From NCBI GenBank assembly GCA_024362935.1, contig JANCRA010000011.1:5573501-5637500 (forward strand): a stretch of 64,000 bases of DNA, given 5' to 3'. The stretch is from Setophaga petechia (taxonomy: Eukaryota > Chordata > Aves > Passeriformes > Parulidae). The notes below the pieces were generated by a model. It did no database searches. It saw nothing but the letters and a program-made list of their open reading frames with translations, and had not been told where the DNA came from. Made by a program: the position numbers and the translations under genes. This document shows, piece by piece, positions 45,101 through 54,000 of the stretch (the first letter of the stretch is position 1; every line of letters starts with the position of its first letter).

Positions 45101-48062
45101 GCTTTCTGCAGTTGTGCTCACTCTCTAATGCTTCAGAAATATATAATTTCTCCATTTCTACTCCATCTTCTCACAAAGCTCTATTATGTAGTAAGAAGGG
45201 TATTTTCTGAGGATGCCCTAAAATGTAGAATTGACACATATTTAATCAACCTCCTACCAATATTTCCAAATCAAACTAACCAATGACTCATATACCAGGA
45301 TTTAATTTCTAACTCCAGGATAGCTAACTTCTATTGAAGAAAAAACAAGAAAAGTTTTTCCACCACAGGAAAAAAATTAATATTATATTTCAGAAAAGTT
45401 TTTCTACACAAACCTGCTAGTTCTGGAGGGTTCTTTAATAATGGCTTTGTAAAAGCTCTTAATACAAAATGATATTTCGGAAATAATATCATTAACCTCC
45501 AAAACCTGGGCAGCTCAGTATCAGTTCTCTCAGTGCACATTTGCTGGGGCTGCACAAGTGGATTGTGTCTTCTGTCTCACTTAGTTAGTGACAAAGTACC
45601 AAGAGCTTAAAATCATTCCTGTCATTCAAAGCCTGAGGCAAATGAGGAATGTAAAGACAAAATGGAAGTACAGGCCCTCAAAAATGAACCATAAATCTTT
45701 CAGAGACCACACAGTGTTGATTTGGCAAGCCCCCTCTTTTTTTGAAGGATCCTTCAGTGCAGCTCCTGCCCATGCAGCTGTCTCCTTCAGCCTGGTGAGA
45801 GTTAAGCACTTCAGCTGTGTTAGCCATAGTATTTCACAGATTCTGAAATGCAGCTCTCCCAATGTACCATCTGACAAGCGCATCAAAGGGAGATTTGAGA
45901 ATACACTGTGCTATTCTGCCACTTTAAAAACACTTTAAAACAAAGTGCTATTCTGCTACTTTACAGATCTCCAGTTACTGACATTCGTATCTTAATGCTC
46001 AAAAGGAAAATATGCAAGCATTATGGTACAAGAAATAAGGGGATGGCATGACCTGCTCACGATTTCACTGTTCAAGAGACCTTGACCCTTCTGTATGTTT
46101 TAGATACATACAAAACGGAACATTAAAAAATCCTAGTGTTTTCTTTTCTTTCAATAGAGCTCCTCAAAAAAAAGCTATCAGCTACTGTCTCAGATGTTAA
46201 GATCCCTTTAGGATAAATTTGACACCATATCTGAACACCACAAAGATTTTACAAACTGCTTCACAGGGAGTTCTATTATCCACTAGCCAGCTGTAATACC
46301 GGAAGAATTCAGCCACCTCCAGAAACAAAGAAGGATTTTGAAAGTGGATTATAGGTAAAAATCTCTGTATTTCAGTAAGAATAAACAGAGAATGAAACCT
46401 TTAGAAGTTTCTGGCAAGAAGGTAACTATGAGGTAATCTTCGGAGAAGCATCAATGCTGTGGAGAAAACAAACCTGTCATGAGTGATTTCAGGCCTTAAT
46501 CCCAATGAGCTGGACTTGCTGAAATCCATGAAAAGGGCATTCATTTTTGCAAATCAATGCCCAAGGATCTGAACACTAACAGTTTTCTGATCTGGAAGAT
46601 TATGTGTGGTGTCATTTCCTCCTTCAAGGATCAATGTTTCCTGGGTTGCTCAGTCTCTGTCCATGGTGCTCAGGCACCCCAAAGCCCAGGGATCCACCCA
46701 GCTCATCTGGGCACGCAGTGTGTGCACACCAGAGTGCACCTGGACAGGAGGCCACAGGGGAGTCAGAGGTCATCCAGAAGCAGAATTCGCATTTCTAGCA
46801 GTCTGTTAGACAGGCCTGCATTAGCACATGTGTAACTTGGAAGAATTTTTATAGACATTAGAAAGAAAATATTGCATGCACAGCAGCCTAAGTGCCTTGC
46901 CGCTCCCCTGGAGAGTTGTAAAGTGTGAAACATTCTCCCACATTTTCTCACTAACATGTTAAATTTCATATTCTGCTTACATCATTATTCTTTGCATGAG
47001 AGAACTATTACAGAGTTCAACTGGACACTCTTCCAGAAATCATGAACTACATGGATTCTCCAATGCATTCTGTAGGAGGTTTTTCTGGCTCTATTTCCAA
47101 ATGTGCCTATTCTATTTCATCTACACATGTTATTTGTAAGCCAGATGTATATTTACAAGGCAGCTTTACCCCTTAATAAAATTATTAGCTCCAGTTAGTG
47201 AGCTTAGAGTATATTTATGCCTACATTTATGATCAGAGCCTGAAATAAACCCCTGGCAACTATCACTCTTGAGAAGACACAGCTGGGGTTCCTCCATGAA
47301 AAGCTAAGAAAAAAAAATTATATAAGTTTCTGGCATCATGCCTTCCAAAACACTGGGCACCAGTTCTGGAATGCAGGAAGGCAGTATAGTTAATTTTTTT
47401 TAATGTCAGGGTCTCCAGCCAGTGTTAAGGAATTAGTTGTTCAGCAATAAATCCAGCTCCAGATTAAATTAAGTTTAATTAAAATATACAAGCCACACCA
47501 AGACTCAGGGAGTTATTATTGGGCTTGAAGAATGAAAAAGAAAAGAAGCTGGCAGAAATAACAATACTGATTTCATCAGATGCCATCTACATATTTAACT
47601 TTTAGAGAAAATATATCTCAAGGGCCCTCCACCCTCCAAAAAAACAGCCCACCAAAATCCACTAGAGCCAAAGCATTTCTTGTTCATGATAGGTCACAGG
47701 AAAGGCAGCAAATGTATAATACTATATATAAATTCTACATTAAGCACATCCCTGTAATAGCTGCCTACAAAAAAATATTTTTTTTTAAAACTACAAACAC
47801 TGACATCATTGCAATCTGGCAAGTTTGAAAGTCCAAATCTTATACCCTCATGCTTCCAGTGGGCAGCTACTGAGTACATGCAACAGAATATACAGAAAAA
47901 TATTTATTTCAAAAGAAACAGAAAAATGTTTATGATTCCACAACTTAGCAAGCAAAGACTGAATCAGAAATAGAGTGACAGTGTTTTCATTTTGAAACTC
48001 CCACACATTTGCCTTAACTTTTTCATATATATATAAAAGTTCCAAACTTCACTTTTTTTTTT

Positions 48063-48096
<34 letters not shown>

Positions 48097-51000
48097 CAGC
48101 AGCTCAGAGATCATAAAATTGAAAGGGAGCATAAAATGGTGAAGACCTTCTCTTGTGGGCTGCTCCCCCTTATGACAGCCAAACACAATTGTTTGTAATT
48201 TAGCACATCCATGAATGGGATTAGGTGATAAGGAGATCATCTTCTGAACCCAATAATTAAATACAATATTTTTAGAACTACTCCCAATTTTAAATCTAAA
48301 CAGATTCAAATTACTTTATTTTCATTTCTCTATGTGCTGCAACTGTCTTTTAATTTGAATGCTTTTCCTGATAAAGAAAAAACCTTCTCATATTTTAATT
48401 AACCTGAGACATTTTTCTTCCAAATATAATCTCTGTTTTTCTACTCCTTCTCCTAGCCTTTACTTCTACGGAGATCATCATCTATGAACAGAGGCAACCA
48501 AAATGAAACACTGTATTTGTGATAATGGAACAACAGACAGCACTGCCAGTAGTCATCAGATTCTTTGCAGCTCCCAATTCATGCAGCAGCCTTTTTTTTT
48601 TCCTGGCTAATTGGCTAATTATTTTCCAGCACACCATTAAAACCAACTTTAACTGAGAGCAGCAGCAGATTTGTCTTTAGAATTCATACATAAATCTGAA
48701 GTAAAACCCATCATCTGTCCTAGAACCTTGCTTCAGAATTGCATAGCTGAATCCATCACTCTGGTGTCCTTTATTGTTCTATATGGACATGTATTTTCAT
48801 TATTATTATTACTAAAGAGAAATACAACACCATGGGTTGCATCTGGTCCAGTCCCTCATCTGCAGTACAGGCTTGTAACTGGGGTACAACACCATACTCA
48901 CTACCAATCATAGAATATAATTCCAAATTTGACAGCATCATCTAGGGTACATGTAACCAGATCCACAATGCCACTTACCTCGTTTTACAGAATCTTGAGA
49001 TGGCAATTTCCTATCTCAGCCTTCAATCTGGATGTATTTCATTTTCTCTGTTTGATGTCAGTTATATATCCATGTGCTTCATCATTTTCCTCATGGAAAA
49101 GTCATCATTTTTCAGGAGACTGAGTCAAAGTTCAAATTTTGCACTGAGGCTTCCATTCAGACCAAATACTTCAGTAGAAAGTACCATTCCTTTGTTTTGC
49201 ACTTATTTTTTTAAAGGCTGTGAAAGTACTGGTAGGTTTGAGGTTTTTTGGAGGGGTTTAATTCAGTTGCACTGTTAGACATGCATTTCAGTAGCAAACT
49301 ACTGAAACCTGAATTCTTTGCACCATAAACTCTCAGTGTAGTATTGCACAAGTAATTTCTCTATTTTGAGCAAAAGCATTTTTGTGTGTCTAATTTCCCT
49401 ACCCATAAACTTTTCTATTACTGGTAGGTGTAAAGAGCTCTAAATTGTTATAAAGAAAAGTGCAGGGTATAAGTATTATCATCACCCAGAAAATGGCCAA
49501 AAAAAAAAAGAATTTAAGTCATATGTTTGTGTAAGCAGGAGACAGTCTGGTCATTAATCACTTGAAGATGAGGTTTATAATTGTCAAAACCTCAAGAGAG
49601 AACTTGGAAGAAGCCTGAGAGAAGGGTTGACATTGTCTGAAGTTAGGTACCTACATTAGTAATTTACATCCAGAAAGAGTAAAACAACTTCAGGTGTTAT
49701 GCAGAGCACTTAATTTTCACAGCATTTCATTACCAAAATACTTCAGACACATTTGTGTCCCCTACCTGTATAGAGAACGTAAATAAGTTACAGACACTAA
49801 AATATATATTCAAAAAATAAAGTATATATTCAAGCAGACTAACTTGGGTAGTAATTCCTCTGGCAATTAACTCATCTGCATGATGGAGGGTCTCTTTTAT
49901 AAACCTTTTCAGATAAACTTGGTTTTAATTCTGTTGCATTCAGGGGCATTCAAGGAAGCTTACTGATGGGTCATGGTACATGGTTTCTATATGCTAGTCT
50001 TTGTGAGCAGTGTGCATAATTCTGCCCAGGAAAAAACAAAAAGCAAAACAAGCAAAAAACAAACCCCAAATCCCACATTCTAAATAGCAAAATACTGAGG
50101 AATGACTACCAAAAAATATACACTGCAAAATTTAAATCCTGAGTAAAAAGCTGTTTTTTTGAAAAGACAAGACTGAACGAAGAAGAATAGCAAAGTGGAT
50201 TATTGGTAGATGGATCAAGAGTTTGGTAATGAATAAATAAGATCAGGAAAGATCACCTACGAAAGGCCATGAAAGTAAAGATGAATAATTTGCTTGGAGC
50301 AATAAAAGTCACCACTGGGCAAATAAGCTAAGCAGATGCATTCTGAGGAGCTATGATGGGACTATAGCACATGTTCAGAAGGCTACAGAAAAAACATGAT
50401 GACAGTTTAGTGAGATTTAGCTACATGGAAAGACTGCATCATAATGCATCTTAATTTTATCATGTAAGGAAACCAAGAGAAATTCAGACCCAGGCTGATC
50501 AAAGTCTTCTTTGATGAGTATGGGTATGAGTCACACAAAAACCCCACAAATAATTCTATTGTGACAGGTCAATGGAAAAAGAAAAGAAAAGAAAAGAAAA
50601 GAAAAGAAAAGAAAAGAAAAGAAAAGAAAAGAAAAGAAAAGAAAAGAAAAGAAAAGAAAAGACCTGCCTTTAACCATGAACTGTTAAACATGAACTCTTT
50701 ATATGTTTATTACCCACAATTACATGGATATAATGGTTAGGACACCTAGACTTCGATGTCTGCCTTGTCATTGTCTACACTTGAGCCCACCCCTGTTACA
50801 CTCAGAGGAAACTTATTAATATAATTAATCAGCCTTAACAAAGCAGATGGTTAGATTTAGTCAGATGAATCACGCCTGTGGTGGGTTGATTCTAGCCAGC
50901 AGTTAAGTACCCATCCAGCCACTCACTCCTCCTCAAAGGATGCAGGAGAGAATCAGAAAAGCACAAGTGAGAAAACTTGTCAGCCAAGATTGACAACTTA

Positions 51001-54000
51001 ATAAGTGAATGAAGGAAAAGAATAAAAGTGATGTAAATGCAGTCATTCACACCTCTCACAACCATGGAATCACAGAATAAACTAAGTTGGAAGGGATCTA
51101 TAAAGATCATCAAGTCCAACTCATGGCCCTGAACAGGACACCCCAAGAGTCACACTGTGTGCCTGAGAGCATCGTCCAAATGCTTCTTGAACTCTGACAG
51201 GTTGATGCTGTGACCAGTTCCCTGGGGAGCCTGTTCCTGTGCCCAGCAGCTCTCTGGGTGAAAAACTTTTTCCTGATATGCATCCTAAACCCCTCCTGAC
51301 TCAGTTGCCTCAAGTCCTGTCCCTGGTCACCAGAGAGAATAGATCAGTGCCTGCCTTTCCACCTCCTCTCAAAGCATTTTAAGGTTTTCCCTCAGTCTCC
51401 TCTTCTCCAGGCTGAACAAACTAAGTGACCTCTGCTGCTCCTCATTTGGCTTCCCCTCAAGGCCCTTCATCATCCTCCTTACCCTCCTTTGGATGCTCTC
51501 TAATAACTTAATGTTCATTAACTCCCATCAACTAAGTCTTCATTGACCAGTGAAGAACACAGAAGCAGCTTGCTGAGAACTGTTTACCTGCACAGCAGAC
51601 CCTTTGTTTTATTAGCATGATTTCAATTTGGAAAGGAAAAAGAAGGTTAGGCACTTATGAGACATCTACATGGATCTAGCAGTTGAATTTGTTTGCAAGG
51701 AAGAGGGATACAAAATTAAATGGAAAGACTCTTCATAGAATGACTGTTGATGGGGTATTAATAAGTTTTAAAGGGAAAGGGAAGAGGACAATGAATGTTA
51801 ATCCAACAAGAAAGTTAGGGATTTATTTTGTTAGTTTAGAGACGTATTGCTCTGGTCTATCAATAACAGAGTTTTGAGAAGTTTTGGAGACCAATTATGC
51901 ACTGATTACCACAACATAAAAGCTCAAATTTCTTAACTTCCTATTACAGTGTATAGCAAACTTCAAGACTGCATCATGATGTTCATTTTAGATTTAAAGA
52001 TTATTTTTTCAACCTTAGGTATAAAAGTAAGAATAAGGATTCTTTGTCAGCATTATTAAATTACACTTGGAACTAATATTAAATAGCTGGAACTGATGAA
52101 GCCTGATTTCTTTTACTAGTTTTGACTTGTGGCTGGCTGACTTTGCGGTCTGAGACTGTGCAAGTCCAGCTGGACCTTTGTGCCAATTGGTGTATTTGAA
52201 AAGGCTTTTTTTTTTGTTAGAACTTGTAAGGTCTTTTTCCTATGTGATATTTTCATAAAATTTTTAGAAACATAATTATCTTTGACATTTCTTTCTCCAT
52301 ATTCTGTAGAAGTAGATAAAGGACTCTAAAACTAGGAGATACATACAGAGAAATTACAAGTATTGTCTCATAAGGTAAAGATCTCTGAATTTTGGGACTT
52401 CTGAATTAATATTTATTTATTATTTTTAGCAGAAAATGAAACAACTACAGGAGCATTTTCAGAATGACTGCTTGGCTTCAGCAACGACTCTTTCATCACA
52501 AATGCCCAGCAGTACATTATGATAATCCCATGCCTTTACTTTCCATCTTGCTGCAACCCTCAGTGTCCTTTTCCCCAGCCCAGTTTTGTTGCTTTTACTA
52601 CAGCACAGTAAGGACAGTGACTTTCATCTTTTCCTCTTTACAATACAAAGGGAAATCAGCAATTTTATCTAAAATTTAGATTAGAAGTGGGAACACAAAC
52701 ATATTACATGAGATCAGAGCAGTTGTCAACCTGAATAGCCTGAATATGACCAATACCAGATGAGTAAGAAATCCCACAGAAGGAAATTGTGAAAAACACA
52801 GCTCATTTGCAAGGCCTTTCTTAATTATTCTCAAGCTATTGGACTGCTCTCCACCCTGGAGTTTGCAGTTTTCATCACTCAGAAAACTGTTGCATATGAA
52901 TACAACTTACATTTTTCCAAATATTTCCATTACTCAGGTTTATTTCCTTATATTTGGAATTGCCTAAACCTGTTGCTGAAGTTGACACTATGTTCAACAA
53001 ATCAATTATCACCAATTACCTTTTTTTTCCCACTATTATTAGAATTTCTCCCTTGCGTTACAAAATTTCTTGGTTAATCTTGTGGGTGGAAGAAAACAGC
53101 CACAATAGGACCTCCCAAAATTTGGGTTTTTTTTGGCTTTGTGCTATATAAAAAATGGAACTTCTTTTCATCCATAAGTCTTCCTGTGAAAATATTAGGA
53201 TAGTGCTGGTAACTGGAATGCTTACAGCACTAGGGAAAGAGCTTGTATTTGCATTCAAATTAAAGCACCACAAACATGATGATATACTTTTGTCTCTAAC
53301 TCTTTTCCTATATCATCCCCTAAAATCATTCCAAAATCTTGAGAAGCAGCAAGCAGAGAAAGAAAAAACAGATCAGGAGTTTCAAAGTATTTCTTTTTGA
53401 ACAACATAAAATAAGGATAAAATTGTTTCTAAAGTACTTATAAATAAACCAGAAAACACAAACCTGTATTTTGTGTCTTCACAGATTTATCTGTGACAAT
53501 AAAGAACTTCTTGGTACAAGAGTCAAACATTAAAATCCTGGCTGAAACTACCAGCACTGCAGAAATGCTGTTTAACATAGCATTTTTGATGAATTTCAAC
53601 ATACTGTTATTAGCAGCATTTTAATTACAATTGTTGTATACACACATACTGGTGAAATTAGATACATTGCAGAGTTACAGTATTAAGGTTCCTAAAGTTA
53701 AATCATGCCAATGCAGATGTTCCCAATTACTTTAAAAGCACAAATACTCCGTTGTTCCAAGTTGCAGCATAATTCAATTAAAGGAGTGTTTAACAACATG
53801 AATGATAGTTAAGCACACTTAATGTGAAAGACTGTTATAAAACAATAGATGTCATTTACATGAAGGAAGGAGTTAAAGTCCATCTGAGATAAAAAGCTGT
53901 GATTTGTCTGAGACAAATATAAGAGATTATCATAAGAAGGTGACACTATCAAAGACACATCAAAAACTGACAAAAGCATTTATATCCTCGCAGCAATCAC

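Noticed and set aside
48049..48309. Minus-strand frame ending in a Phe/Lys run
   Set aside because: The run is translated from the T11/A29 homopolymers.
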